DNA of 64,000 bases from Minisyncoccota bacterium (GTDB lineage: Bacteria; Patescibacteria; Microgenomatia; UBA1400; PJMF01): NCBI GenBank assembly GCA_012515515.1, contig JAAYYE010000009.1, forward strand, positions 42,563 to 106,562, given 5' to 3'. This document shows, in pieces, positions 26,256 to 35,419 of this stretch (its first letter is position 1; every line of letters starts with the position of its first letter). Made by a program: the position numbers and the translations under genes. Below the pieces are notes generated by a model that saw only the letters and a program-made list of their open reading frames with translations, made no database searches and had not been told where the DNA came from.

Positions 26256-27391
26256 TTACCCTGTTCTAAGGCTTTTCGATAGACCTCGGTAGTTAGACGG
26301 GCAGTTCTTGTCCAATTAAAAAGTTGCAGACGAATAATCATTTGTTGCATGCGGATACTAGCAGCCTTCTTCTCTTCGGCTAATAAGAATTCTAAGCCGG
26401 CGCGGATGTCCTCAATGCTGTTGGGATTGACTAAGTGGGCAGCATTGCCCGCTAATTCCTTAATTACTGGCAAATTACTACTTAAAACTGGTAAGCCATG
26501 AGAAAAAGCTTCAAGGATGGGTAAACCAAAGCCTTCATCTAAGCTGGGATAAGCCAATAATTCTGCATAATGATAAAGAGCGGCCAATTGTAGATCACTA
26601 ACTTGGCCTAAAAAGTGCAGGTGTTGATGGCGAAACTGAGCGCTGCTGTCCCAGGCTTTTTCACCTGCCACAATTAATGAAACATCATTGGCTAAAGGCG
26701 CCCAAGCCTTAATTAGCCGTTCCAGATTTTTGCGAGGTTCACGGCTGCCAACAAAAAGAATATATGGCCGTTGCAGATTTAATGCATTTTTGAGGCGGAC
26801 ACGTAATTCAACATTATTAGCTAATCGATCGCTAGCCTGTTTAACTTCTCGAGGTAAAGCTTCATAAGTAACGGTAATTCGTTGAGGAGGAATTTGCAAT
26901 AAGCGAACAATATCTCTTTTACTAGCTTCAGAGACTGTGATAATTTGGGCTTGACGGCGTTTAAGAACTTCCCAAGAGCGTTGATGAGCCGCTAAAATTT
27001 TTGGATGAGCGGTTGCTGGATATTTTAAAATGGCTAAATCATGAATGGTAGAAACTAGGGGTAAATTTTTATCGGGAGGTTGCAACCAATCCCAGCTATG
27101 AAAAACTTCGACTTGGGGCATGGTTTTTTTAAGTGGATGAAGCCCCCAAGCCCACAATTTTGCCAGCAAGCGCGGAGGAATTTTACCCAGAAAAAGATCA
27201 TATTTATCTGGTAAAACACTTTTTAGCTTGGTGTCTAGGGTTTTTTCTAATTGACGATAGGCACGCAGGGAATTGCCATAAAGCAATAATTCAATGTCGC
27301 GCAACTCGAGTAAAGAGAGCATTAAATTGCTCGTATATCGAGAAACACCTCGCCGATAAATTAAACTACTGACATCGAGACCCACCTTCAT
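26252..27391 (-). CDS. GT4 family glycosyltransferase
   Basis: 379 residues from the ATG at 27391, giving the typical N-terminus MKVGLDVSSLIYRRGVSRYT. A longer frame starting at 27466 would add 25 hydrophobic residues that are antisense to nothing conserved and overlap the upstream gene more. Donor-domain motifs: ILFVGSREPRKNLERLIKAW and SLDEGFGLPILEAFSHG (EX7E). It overlaps the upstream GT-C gene by 26 bases and the next GT4 by ATGA. Confidence 0.87.
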   Translation of the reverse strand: MKVGLDVSSLIYRRGVSRYTSNLMLSLLELRDIELLLYGNSLRAYRQLEKTLDTKLKSVLPDKYDLFLGKIPPRLLAKLWAWGLHPLKKTMPQVEVFHSWDWLQPPDKNLPLVSTIHDLAILKYPATAHPKILAAHQRSWEVLKRRQAQIITVSEASKRDIVRLLQIPPQRITVTYEALPREVKQASDRLANNVELRVRLKNALNLQRPYILFVGSREPRKNLERLIKAWAPLANDVSLIVAGEKAWDSSAQFRHQHLHFLGQVSDLQLAALYHYAELLAYPSLDEGFGLPILEAFSHGLPVLSSNLPVIKELAGNAAHLVNPNSIEDIRAGLEFLLAEEKKAASIRMQQMIIRLQLFNWTRTARLTTEVYRKALEQGK

Positions 27392-29018
27392 ATGCGGTAA
27401 TACTTTCTTTGCTATACATTCTAACAAAACCAATATTAGGATAATCAATAAGGCCAATTTCTGCAAAAGCTAAATCTTTAATTAAAGCCGGCAGTTGATC
27501 TTGAGGATCAGTTAAATCTCGCAAATAATCAAAGAGCAAAACATAATCGTAGTCGCTGATGACTTTAATTTTGTTGGCTAAATCAGTTTCTGCAGGCAAA
27601 TAAAAGCTTTGCGTAGCAAAAGTAGGGAATTTATTTTCTGTGTAATAGGCAAAGGGAGCAAAAGGCGCGCTAAAAGAAAAGACAGCCACAGCGTTTTGTG
27701 AGGGAAAGTTATATTCGATTTGCTGAACAAGTCCTCGCCAGTTTTCTCTTTGTAAAGATGGCTTGTACCAATAAGTAATTAAAGCATAAAAATGAATGGC
27801 AAAAAGAGAAATTAAGAGTAAAAGTGCCAAAGATTGATGTTTTTTTTGAGCATAAAGAACGGCTTGGCTGATTAAAATAAAGAAGGCGGGCATGAGGAAA
27901 AGCACGCGTTTAGGTTGTAAGAGTGGAATAAAAAAGGAAAATAGCCACATTATTAGTAAAGGCGCTAGAAAAAAGTAAATAAAGAAAATTAAGCTCTGCT
28001 TGGTGCTTTTGAGTTTTCGTTGCTGAAAAAGTAAATAAGCAAGTAGACCAAAAATAAGCAGAGCTGTGGCCACAAAAAAGACATTGACTTCTAAATCTAG
28101 TAAACCATAGATAAATTTAAGCGGCACAAAAAGCAAGCTTTTTAATTGGGGTAAACTGACCACCTCTGCCCAACCAGGCATCTGCTGGCGTAGGGCTTGG
28201 CCAACGCGAACTTGTTCTAGTAGCTTGGGCAACCAAGGTAAAAAGCCCAAGACAATGGGAGTGACAATTAGTAATAATTTTTTAAAATCAATTTTTTTGA
28301 CGAAAAAGAGGTGGGCCAATTGAGCCAGTAAAAAAAATGGATAAAGATAGCTGGAATAGAGGCCGAGAAGATTAAAGATAATAAAAGCTAGAGTGTGCTT
28401 ATTAAAGATTTTTACGGTGCTGGTGGTATTGGCTTGGGCGCTGTTGGCTGCTTTGCTTGCAGCGCTGCTCTTTGCTTTGGCAGCGGACTTTAAACTAGGC
28501 AAAGTATTTTCTTGACTCAAATCTAACAAGCTCAATAAACTCAAACAGCCCCACATCATGGCTAAGCTATAAGGGCGCAATTCTTGGGAAAAATAAATAT
28601 GTAGGGGTGAAGTAGCAAGTAAAAGAGCTGAAAAAAAAGCTAGAGCATGTTTTTTGCTGGTCTTAGCAGCATTAGTTTTAGCAGCACTGGTATTGGTAGC
28701 ACTTGATTTGGTTTTTGGCCAAAATTTTAAGGCAATCTGGTAAGTAGCCCAAACGCTAACTAAGCCAGGGATGACGCTGGGCAATAATCTAACTAGAGCC
28801 TCACTGCGCTCTAGGCCAAATAAACCTAGAAACTTTAGCCAAAAAAAAGTGAGCAAGTGCATTAAAGGTGGCTGAAAATCGCCAGCGATCTGTAATTGCT
28901 CGGCTAGTGGTCGAGCGCTTTCTAAAACTTGGGCGGCTTCATCAAGCCAAAATGAATCATTAAGTCTAATAAGACGCAAAATAAAAGCCAAAACTAAGAT
29001 TAGAGTCATAAGCCCCAT
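27366..29018 (-). CDS. GT39-like GT-C membrane glycosyltransferase with two low-complexity insertions
   Basis: 550 residues from the ATG at 29018, which has AAGGA 11 bases upstream; a TTG at 29045 would add nine residues. About 12 membrane helices. Catalytic-loop acidic pair in SFWLDEAAQVLESARP (Asp-Glu near 26-27) and FQPPLMHLLTFFW match the PMT_2 family. Two Ala/Lys/Ser/Thr-rich insertions (about 101-123 and 175-203) lie in loops between helices. It transfers sugar from a polyprenyl-phosphate donor. First gene of the unit ending with ruvCAB. Confidence 0.8.
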   Translation of the reverse strand: MGLMTLILVLAFILRLIRLNDSFWLDEAAQVLESARPLAEQLQIAGDFQPPLMHLLTFFWLKFLGLFGLERSEALVRLLPSVIPGLVSVWATYQIALKFWPKTKSSATNTSAAKTNAAKTSKKHALAFFSALLLATSPLHIYFSQELRPYSLAMMWGCLSLLSLLDLSQENTLPSLKSAAKAKSSAASKAANSAQANTTSTVKIFNKHTLAFIIFNLLGLYSSYLYPFFLLAQLAHLFFVKKIDFKKLLLIVTPIVLGFLPWLPKLLEQVRVGQALRQQMPGWAEVVSLPQLKSLLFVPLKFIYGLLDLEVNVFFVATALLIFGLLAYLLFQQRKLKSTKQSLIFFIYFFLAPLLIMWLFSFFIPLLQPKRVLFLMPAFFILISQAVLYAQKKHQSLALLLLISLFAIHFYALITYWYKPSLQRENWRGLVQQIEYNFPSQNAVAVFSFSAPFAPFAYYTENKFPTFATQSFYLPAETDLANKIKVISDYDYVLLFDYLRDLTDPQDQLPALIKDLAFAEIGLIDYPNIGFVRMYSKESITAYEGGSRCQ

Positions 29019-29053
29019 TATGCCGATTTTCCTTCCCTCTGACAAGCGAAATT

Positions 29054-29062
29054 TGCTAGAAT
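29054..29062 (+). promoter_or_regulatory. Extended -10 promoter of the UXS-wzx operon, leaderless spacing
   Basis: TGCTAGAAT is an extended -10; its hexamer (29057-29062) ends 6 bases before the ATG at 29069. On the other strand TATTCT (29064-29059) may serve the divergent GT-C gene, so opposed promoters probably overlap in this small gap. Confidence 0.5.
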
Positions 29063-29068
29063 AAAGGC

Positions 29069-30115
29069 ATGTCAGATATTATTGATAAACATTATTTAAC
29101 AAACAAAACGGTGGTAATTACTGGTGCTGGAGGATTTATTGGTTCTCACCTGGTCGATAGATGCCTACATTTTGGCGCAGTAGTGATTGGGGTAGATAAT
29201 TTTATTACAGGTCGGCGCGTAAACTTGCGTCATTTAGCAGATAATCCCAATTTTTATTTAATTGAAGCAGATGTGAGCAAGCCTAGCGAAGATTATTTAA
29301 GTTTAGCCATCGATCAGCTGCTCATTGAGCGACCAGAAGTGGCAAAAATTGATCTCATCTACCATTTAGCCTCGCCCGCCTCTCCTCCAGCCTATCAAAA
29401 AGAGCCGATTGCCACCTATTTGGTTAATTCTCTAGGCACCCACAATTTGTTGACATATTTACAAGCTAATTATCCCCAAGCACGCATGGTTTATGCCAGC
29501 ACTAGTGAGGTTTATGGTGATCCACAAATTCATCCACAAACTGAGGATTATTGGGGAAATGTTAATCCTAATGGAGCGCGCTCCTGCTATGACGAGGGTA
29601 AGCGCTTGGGTGAAACAATTTGTGGGGTTTTTCATCGCCTCTACCAAGTTGATGTGCGCATTGCCAGAATTTTTAATACTTATGGCCCGAGAATGCGCCC
29701 CGATGATGGCCGCATTTTGCCGAATTTTATTAATCAAGCGCTGAAAAAAGAAGCTTTAACGGTCTATGGCGATGGCAAGCAAACGCGCTCTTACTGCTAT
29801 GTCAGTGATTTAGTTGAGGGTTTAATTAATTTAGGCAGCAAAGATGATTTGGCTGGTGTGACCGTCAATTTAGGTAATCCAGATGAATATACCGTGCTGC
29901 AAACAGCCCTCTTGGTGCAAAAAATTATCAATGAAGAAATTACCAAAGGTGATGTGATTTTTAAAGAATTGCCACTTGATGATCCAAGCCGCCGCCAACC
30001 AGACATTAGCAAAGCCCAAGAATTGCTTGATTGGCAGGCAAAAATTGAATTTCGTGATGGTTTAGCCAAAACAATTGAGTATTTTGGCAGTGAAGAAGCA
30101 CAAATTTTAGAGTAA
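29069..30115 (+). CDS. UDP-glucuronate decarboxylase (UDP-xylose synthase, UXS-like SDR)
   Basis: 348 residues, extended SDR. NAD-binding GAGGFIG (19-25), and the UXS-specific signatures HLASPASPP (99-107), TSEVYGDPQIHPQ (145-157), YWGNVNPNGARSCYDEGK (161-178) with the catalytic Tyr174-x3-Lys178. It converts UDP-GlcA to UDP-xylose. No UDP-glucose dehydrogenase is in the window, so UDP-GlcA must come from elsewhere. First gene of a plus-strand operon with a flippase and glycosyltransferases. Confidence 0.9.
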   Translation: MSDIIDKHYLTNKTVVITGAGGFIGSHLVDRCLHFGAVVIGVDNFITGRRVNLRHLADNPNFYLIEADVSKPSEDYLSLAIDQLLIERPEVAKIDLIYHLASPASPPAYQKEPIATYLVNSLGTHNLLTYLQANYPQARMVYASTSEVYGDPQIHPQTEDYWGNVNPNGARSCYDEGKRLGETICGVFHRLYQVDVRIARIFNTYGPRMRPDDGRILPNFINQALKKEALTVYGDGKQTRSYCYVSDLVEGLINLGSKDDLAGVTVNLGNPDEYTVLQTALLVQKIINEEITKGDVIFKELPLDDPSRRQPDISKAQELLDWQAKIEFRDGLAKTIEYFGSEEAQILE

Positions 30116-30125
30116 ATAAGGGAGC

Positions 30126-31379
30126 ATGAAGCCACTTATAAAACTTTTTCAGTCTACTGCCGGTCGACAATCCTTAATGACCACCGTTGCCAATTTTTTA
30201 GCGGCTGGCTTGATGGCAGTGGCGATGATTATCCTTGGTCGAAGGATGGGGCCAGTTGATTTTGGCACTTTTTCAGTGGGCGTGTCTTTGATGTTGATTT
30301 TTCATCAAGTCATTAATGTCGGTTTTAGTCAATTAATCCCCCGTTTTGTGGGTAATTGGTATCAAGAGCCACAAAAACAAAAAGCCTTTTTAGCCCACGT
30401 TTTATTTTGGCAAGGCTTATTAGCTTTGATCTTGCTGATAGTAGTTGGGTTATTTTTGCCAAATCTGGCAAAAATATTAAATTATCCCCATTCAACAATG
30501 ATTTTACTAAGTGCCTTAGGTGCGGTTTTCTTCGCTTTTTATAGTTATTTATTTAATTTATTTATTGCCAAACAAGAATTTGCCAAAGCAGGTTTAATCA
30601 ATATTTTACAAGCGACCTTTAAATTATTAGCTTTTCTAGCCATCATTTTTGCTTGGCAGAGCAATTTATTAGCCATTAGTAGCAGTTATTATTTAGCTTT
30701 ACTGCTGGCTGGCTTAGTGCTGTGGGCTGTGAGCAAAGAGCAGTTATTTTTTAAACCCAAAGCCCTGACAGGAAAATTAGCTAAACAGGTGAATCGCTTT
30801 TGGCTGCACAGCGCGATTGCCGCCATCAGTCTTGTTTTAATTGATAATTTAGATTTAGTGCTGGTGCAACAATCTTTGGGAGAGCACGCGGCTGGGCTTT
30901 ATAGCGGAGCGATGAAAGTTGCCATGTTTTTAAGCATCATTGGCGCATCGCTTGAATCAGTGCTGAATAGTCGCGTTGCCAGATACAAGGATAAAGCAGT
31001 ACTCAAACAATTTCTTAAAAAAAGCCAAATCTTAATTATTTTAAGTTTAGTCTTGTTGCTCGCTGTTTTACCATTGAGCAAATATTTAATCATTTTTACT
31101 CTGGGAGCTGATTATTTAGCGGCTGACAGCATCTTGCGCTTATTACTGGTCAATGTTTTTTTGCTAATCCCCGTTTTACCCTTAACTGCCGTTTTTTATG
31201 CCATCGATCGACCTGGCTATTTTTCGACAACAGGTTTAATGCGTATCGTGATTATTTTTGCTTTAAGCATTTGGCTCTTGCCTAAATTTGGTGCTGAAGC
31301 TGTGGCAGCCAGTAGAATCGTGGCAACGCTAGCAGTCTTGTTTTATAGTCTGGTGGTGGTGAGGAAGGAGATGAAATAA
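30126..31379 (+). CDS. Wzx-like polysaccharide flippase (MOP superfamily)
   Basis: 417 residues with about 12 membrane helices, the length of Wzx/RfbX proteins. N-terminal TTVANFLAAGLMAVAMIILG and RRMGPVDFGTFSVGVSLML match the polysaccharide_synt family, as does ALYSGAMKVA-type helix 7 (HAAGLYSGAMKVAMFL). It flips lipid-linked oligosaccharide to the outer face. AAGGGAG precedes the ATG. Together with the Wzy_C protein at 19.6 kb it forms a Wzx/Wzy-type route. Confidence 0.88.
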   Translation: MKPLIKLFQSTAGRQSLMTTVANFLAAGLMAVAMIILGRRMGPVDFGTFSVGVSLMLIFHQVINVGFSQLIPRFVGNWYQEPQKQKAFLAHVLFWQGLLALILLIVVGLFLPNLAKILNYPHSTMILLSALGAVFFAFYSYLFNLFIAKQEFAKAGLINILQATFKLLAFLAIIFAWQSNLLAISSSYYLALLLAGLVLWAVSKEQLFFKPKALTGKLAKQVNRFWLHSAIAAISLVLIDNLDLVLVQQSLGEHAAGLYSGAMKVAMFLSIIGASLESVLNSRVARYKDKAVLKQFLKKSQILIILSLVLLLAVLPLSKYLIIFTLGADYLAADSILRLLLVNVFLLIPVLPLTAVFYAIDRPGYFSTTGLMRIVIIFALSIWLLPKFGAEAVAASRIVATLAVLFYSLVVVRKEMK

Positions 31380-31382
31380 GCT

Positions 31383-32288
31383 ATGCCATACTTAGCCAGC
31401 ATCATCATCCCCACCCTGCTGAGCAACGAGCAATACTTGGCTAATTGTTTGTTATCGCTTAATCAATCTGCACTGGGCAAGCATTTTTCAGCAAAAAAAA
31501 TTCAAGTGCTTGTTGTTTTTAATACTGATCGTCAGCAATTTGCCAAAGCCCAAGCAGAGCTCAAAAATATGCTCAACAAGACAAGTGCAAATCAACAATT
31601 TACCATCGATTACTTGTGCTTGGAGCAAAACTTGGGTTTTACTGGAGCGGTCAATGCAGGCATTGAGCAAGCCAAGAGCCAACATATTATTTTACTGAAT
31701 GATGACACTGAAGTTGATAAAAACTGGCTTAAAGAATTGCTTTTGAAACAAGAAGTTACTGGAGCTGAGATGGTGGCAAGTAAAATTTATCTCAGTGATA
31801 AAAAAACTCTTGATTCTCAAGGTTTTGCTTTTGCCTGGCGAGGCAAAGCCGAAGCATTGGATGAAAACTTAAAATGCTCGCTGAGTGATAAAAAAGATTA
31901 TTGGTCAAATAATCCAGATTTATTACCCAAGAACAAGCTGCAAGAACCCTTTGGCCCAGATGCCGCAGCAGCCTTGTATACAAAAAATCTGTTTGAGAAA
32001 GTCGGCTTACTGGAAAGTGATTTTTTTGCCTATTTAGAAGATGTAGATTTAGCCCTGCGAGCTAGACAAGCAGGTATGAGCTGCGTATTGGCAGAAAAAG
32101 CGGTGGTTTATCATCATAAACATGCCACAACAAGCAAACAGCAAAAAAGCTTTAAGAATAAACAAGATTTACAAAATTGGTGGAAAATCATCATGAGAAG
32201 GTATAATTTTAAGATATGGAAAAAATTTGCTGGCCTCATTCTTATAGAAAGAGGGAGAAATTTAAAGGGATATTTAAACAGTTTGTAG
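31383..32288 (+). CDS. GT2 family glycosyltransferase
   Basis: 301 residues. GT-A motifs: ASIIIPTLLSNEQYLANCL, LEQNLGFTGAVNAGIEQA, the metal site LLNDDTEV, GPDAAAALYTKNLFEKVGLL and ESDFFAYLEDVDLALRARQAG. It begins 3 bases after the flippase stop. The last 40 codons switch to AGA/AGG arginine and more A/T, so the 3' end may lie at the junction of a transferred block. Substrates unknown. Confidence 0.86.
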   Translation: MPYLASIIIPTLLSNEQYLANCLLSLNQSALGKHFSAKKIQVLVVFNTDRQQFAKAQAELKNMLNKTSANQQFTIDYLCLEQNLGFTGAVNAGIEQAKSQHIILLNDDTEVDKNWLKELLLKQEVTGAEMVASKIYLSDKKTLDSQGFAFAWRGKAEALDENLKCSLSDKKDYWSNNPDLLPKNKLQEPFGPDAAAALYTKNLFEKVGLLESDFFAYLEDVDLALRARQAGMSCVLAEKAVVYHHKHATTSKQQKSFKNKQDLQNWWKIIMRRYNFKIWKKFAGLILIERGRNLKGYLNSL

Positions 32289-32302
32289 TAAGATAAAAAT
32301 AT

Positions 32303-33247
32303 ATGAAAAAAACAAGCAAAATATATGTGGCCGGACACAAGGGCTTGGTTGGATCAGCAATTATCAGAAATTTAAAGTCAAAAGGATACAGCAAGATCAT
32401 TACAAAAAGCAGACTGGAATTAGATCTATTAAACCAGGCGGCAGTTGACAATTTTTTTGCGACAGAAAGACCAGAATATGTCTTTTTAGCGGCTGCCAAA
32501 GTGGGTGGAATCATGGCTAATTCAAACTTTAAAGCTGATTTTATTTATGAAAATATTCAACTGCAAACAAATATTATCTATGCTGCCTATAAATATGCCA
32601 GCAAAAAACTCCTTTTTTTAGGCAGTTCTTGTGTTTACCCAAAACTTAGTCCCCAACCAATAAAAGAAGAATATTTATTAACAGGCCCTTTAGAGCCGAG
32701 TAACGATGCCTATGCTATTGCCAAAATAGCAGGTATTGCCATGTGTCAAAGTTTTAGAGATCAATATCAAGCTAATTTTATTGCGGTGATGCCGACTAAC
32801 CTCTACGGGCCAAATGATAATTATAGCCTCACCTCCTCACATGTCTTGCCTGCGATGATTAGGAAATTCCATGAGGCAAAAATATCTGGTCAGATACCCG
32901 TTACCCTGTGGGGTACTGGTAGCGCTAAAAGAGAATTTCTTCATGTCGATGATTTAGCTGACGCCCTAGTCTATTTAATGAAAAATTACAATGACAGAGA
33001 AATTATTAATATTGGCACAGGCAAAGATTTAACTATTATGGAGCTGGCAGAGATAATCCAAAAAGTAGTTGGTCATAAAGGCAAAATAATTTGGGACAAA
33101 TCAAAACCAGACGGAACACCACGCAAATTATTAGATGTCAGCAAACTTCATGATCTGGGCTGGAAACACTCAATTGACTTACTGAGTGGTATAAAAGCCT
33201 CATATTCCTGGTTTATTAAAAACAAGCATAGTCTTAAAGAGAGATAG
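32303..33247 (+). CDS. fcl: GDP-L-fucose synthase
   Basis: 314 residues, normal length. NADP-binding GHKGLVG (11-17), FLAAAKVGGIMANS, SSCVYPKLSPQPIKE, catalytic Ser108/109-Tyr137-Lys141 (YAIAKIAG), and MPTNLYGPNDNY are all diagnostic of Fcl/WcaG. It epimerises and reduces GDP-4-keto-6-deoxy-mannose to GDP-L-fucose. The partner dehydratase Gmd is not in the window. Arginine codons are mostly AGA, as in the block downstream. Confidence 0.95.
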   Translation: MKKTSKIYVAGHKGLVGSAIIRNLKSKGYSKIITKSRLELDLLNQAAVDNFFATERPEYVFLAAAKVGGIMANSNFKADFIYENIQLQTNIIYAAYKYASKKLLFLGSSCVYPKLSPQPIKEEYLLTGPLEPSNDAYAIAKIAGIAMCQSFRDQYQANFIAVMPTNLYGPNDNYSLTSSHVLPAMIRKFHEAKISGQIPVTLWGTGSAKREFLHVDDLADALVYLMKNYNDREIINIGTGKDLTIMELAEIIQKVVGHKGKIIWDKSKPDGTPRKLLDVSKLHDLGWKHSIDLLSGIKASYSWFIKNKHSLKER

Positions 33248-33270
33248 TTAAAAATGAAACTTAATAATAA

Positions 33271-33957
33271 ATGAAAAGTGTTAAAAAATTAGCCATTGTT
33301 GTTTCAGTATATAACGAAGAAAAAAGAGCGCTAAATACGGTCAAAAAGATACTGAAGCTTGATAAACAAGCAGTGCTTGTTTTGGTTGATGATGGCTCAA
33401 GTGATAATTCATACAAAATTCTACAAGATGAATTTGGCAAAAATAAGCAAGTTGTAATTCTTCAGCACATTATCAATTTAGGAAAAGGCGCAGCCATGAA
33501 AACAGGCGTAGAAAAAGCTTGGCAAATCGGCTGTGATGCGGTGGTTTTTCTTGATGCCGATGGTCAACATGATCCCAAACACCTTAATGAATTCAGAAAA
33601 GAATTAAAAAATAATGATTTAGTCTTTGGACGAAGAGCATTAGGGGTGGAAATGCCCATAATCAGAAGGTGGGGAAATATTTTAATGGTAAAACTAGTTA
33701 AACAGTTCTTCAATATTCAAAGATCTGATATTTTATGTGGTTATTTTGCTGTCAAGAAAAAAATTTATAAAGAAATTGAGTGGGATGAGCCTCGATATGG
33801 AGTTGAGGCGCAGATTGCTGCAATGACTGGAAAAAAGAACATCTCCTTTTCTGAAGTAAATGTTGATACAATATATATAGATAAATATAAGGGGCTGAGT
33901 ATTTTTGAAGCATTCGGTTTTTTTATAAAGATCCCTTATTGGTATATAAAAAAATGA
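33271..33957 (+). CDS. GT2 glycosyltransferase, dolichyl/polyprenyl-phosphate mannose synthase-like
   Basis: 228 residues. KLAIVVSVYNEEKRALNTVK, LVDDGSSDNSYKIL, INLGKGAAMKTGVEKA, and the metal site FLDADGQHDP are those of DPM1-like enzymes. No C-terminal membrane helices. It probably charges polyprenyl phosphate with a sugar for the GT-C enzymes in the window. Overlaps the following DUF2304 gene as ATGA; this pair is a known recurrent arrangement. Confidence 0.88.
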   Translation: MKSVKKLAIVVSVYNEEKRALNTVKKILKLDKQAVLVLVDDGSSDNSYKILQDEFGKNKQVVILQHIINLGKGAAMKTGVEKAWQIGCDAVVFLDADGQHDPKHLNEFRKELKNNDLVFGRRALGVEMPIIRRWGNILMVKLVKQFFNIQRSDILCGYFAVKKKIYKEIEWDEPRYGVEAQIAAMTGKKNISFSEVNVDTIYIDKYKGLSIFEAFGFFIKIPYWYIKK

Positions 33958-34280
33958 CTATCGTAGGTGTACAAATCATTGTTTCCGCATTCGGTCTGCT
34001 CATGCTGTATAACTTGTTTATACACTGGAAAAAAGGTTCAATTGGCAATCGTGGTGCCATTGTTTGGCTAATTTTGTGGGCAGGCTTAATTTGGGTGACA
34101 TTATTTCCAAAGTCTCTAGAACCATTAATCAAAGAATTATTTTTTATTAGGTTATTTGATTTTATTACAGTGACAGCCTTAATAGTTTTAACTTATGTAA
34201 TGTTTGAGAATCATATTAGGATAAACAAGATGCAACAAGAGATTGAAAAATTGGTTAGGAAATTGGCGAAAAAAAAATGA
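33954..34280 (+). CDS. DUF2304 small membrane protein
   Basis: 108 residues from the ATG at 33954, which gives the ATGA overlap. Three membrane helices with the DUF2304 pattern (RGAIVWLILWAGLIWVTLFP followed by a helix ending in a short basic coiled coil). Members sit beside DPMS-like glycosyltransferases and probably anchor or assist them. Function otherwise unknown. Confidence 0.8.
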   Translation: MTIVGVQIIVSAFGLLMLYNLFIHWKKGSIGNRGAIVWLILWAGLIWVTLFPKSLEPLIKELFFIRLFDFITVTALIVLTYVMFENHIRINKMQQEIEKLVRKLAKKK

Positions 34281-35419
34281 AATCAAGGAGGCTTTTGGTT
34301 TTTTCACCCTATTATCCTCCGCATGTAGGAGGATTAGAATCACATGCTCAAGAATTTAATGAAAATGTCTCAAGCTACTTTGATGAAGTTGTTGTTTTAA
34401 CTACAGATCTTCCCGAAACAGGCAAATTTGTTGAAGAAGAATCTGCTACTGTTAAAGTTTATAGGTTTCCAGCAACAGAAATAGTATCTAACTTTCCGAT
34501 TTTTAAGTTTTGGAAAAAGGATTTTTGGAAATTATTAAAAATAATTAATGAGACTAGATATAGTATAGTAATCTCTAGAACAAGATTTTTTTTAACTTCC
34601 TTAATGGCCCTAATTTTTTCAAAAAAAAATCACTATACATGGATTCATATAGAACACGGTTCAGATTATGTAAAACTATCTAATCCATTAACAACCCTAA
34701 TAGCTCGAATTTATGATGAAAGCATAGGTAGGCTTATTTTTAAAAATAGTGATTACAATGTTCCAATATCTAAGGCTGTTGATAAATTTATCGAGAAATT
34801 TGATAAAAGACCAAGAATGGTAATAACACGAGGTCTGAATATAAAAAATATCGAAGCAATAGAAGTCAATAAAGCAATATCCAAGAAATATAAAAATTTT
34901 ACAAAATTTATTTTTTGCGGCAGACTTTACAAATGGAAGGGAATAGAAAGAAGTATTTCTTTAATTAATCAGTTGTTAAAAGAAAACGAGAAAGTTGTTT
35001 TTTTAATTATCGGAGGCGGTGAAGATTATGAAAAATTAAAAAAATATAAATCAAAAAACATTGTTTTTTTGGGTAAAAAAAGTAGAGATGAGGCAATTTC
35101 CATAATGAAATGTGGAGATATTTATTTACACTCCTCCTATTCAGGAGGTGGCTTATCGACATCTTTATTGGAAGCTATGTTGTGTGGTTGTTGTCCAGTG
35201 GCTACAAAGAATGAGGGAGCTAGTGAGGTTATATCTGATGCAGTTAATGGTTTCATATGTAATTTTGATAAAACATTAGAGCTTAAGGATAAGGTTAAAA
35301 CACTTCTTGAGAATGATCTATATAAAATTTACGGGAATAAGGCTAGATTAACCATAATTGATAAGTTTAGTTGGAATAAAAGTATTAAAAATTATATAAA
35401 ACTTTTTGAGGCAATATGA
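34277..35419 (+). CDS. GT4 family glycosyltransferase
   Basis: 380 residues. Opens RRLLVFSPYYPPHVGGLESH, a standard GT4 glycine-rich loop. Donor domain: FIFCGRLYKWKGIERSISLI and a variant of the nucleotide-sugar motif, SYSGGGLSTSLLEAMLCGCC, keeping only the second Glu. Codons are rich in AGA/AGG and ATA compared with flanking operons. ATGA overlaps on both sides. Confidence 0.85.
   Translation: MKSRRLLVFSPYYPPHVGGLESHAQEFNENVSSYFDEVVVLTTDLPETGKFVEEESATVKVYRFPATEIVSNFPIFKFWKKDFWKLLKIINETRYSIVISRTRFFLTSLMALIFSKKNHYTWIHIEHGSDYVKLSNPLTTLIARIYDESIGRLIFKNSDYNVPISKAVDKFIEKFDKRPRMVITRGLNIKNIEAIEVNKAISKKYKNFTKFIFCGRLYKWKGIERSISLINQLLKENEKVVFLIIGGGEDYEKLKKYKSKNIVFLGKKSRDEAISIMKCGDIYLHSSYSGGGLSTSLLEAMLCGCCPVATKNEGASEVISDAVNGFICNFDKTLELKDKVKTLLENDLYKIYGNKARLTIIDKFSWNKSIKNYIKLFEAI

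Noticed and set aside
29459..30135. Open frames overlapping the UXS gene on both strands
   Set aside because: UXS motifs fix the true frame; the others lack recognisable features.
32114..32514. Minus-strand frames across the GT2/fcl junction
   Set aside because: Composition effect of AT-rich coding DNA; overlaps the certain fcl start.
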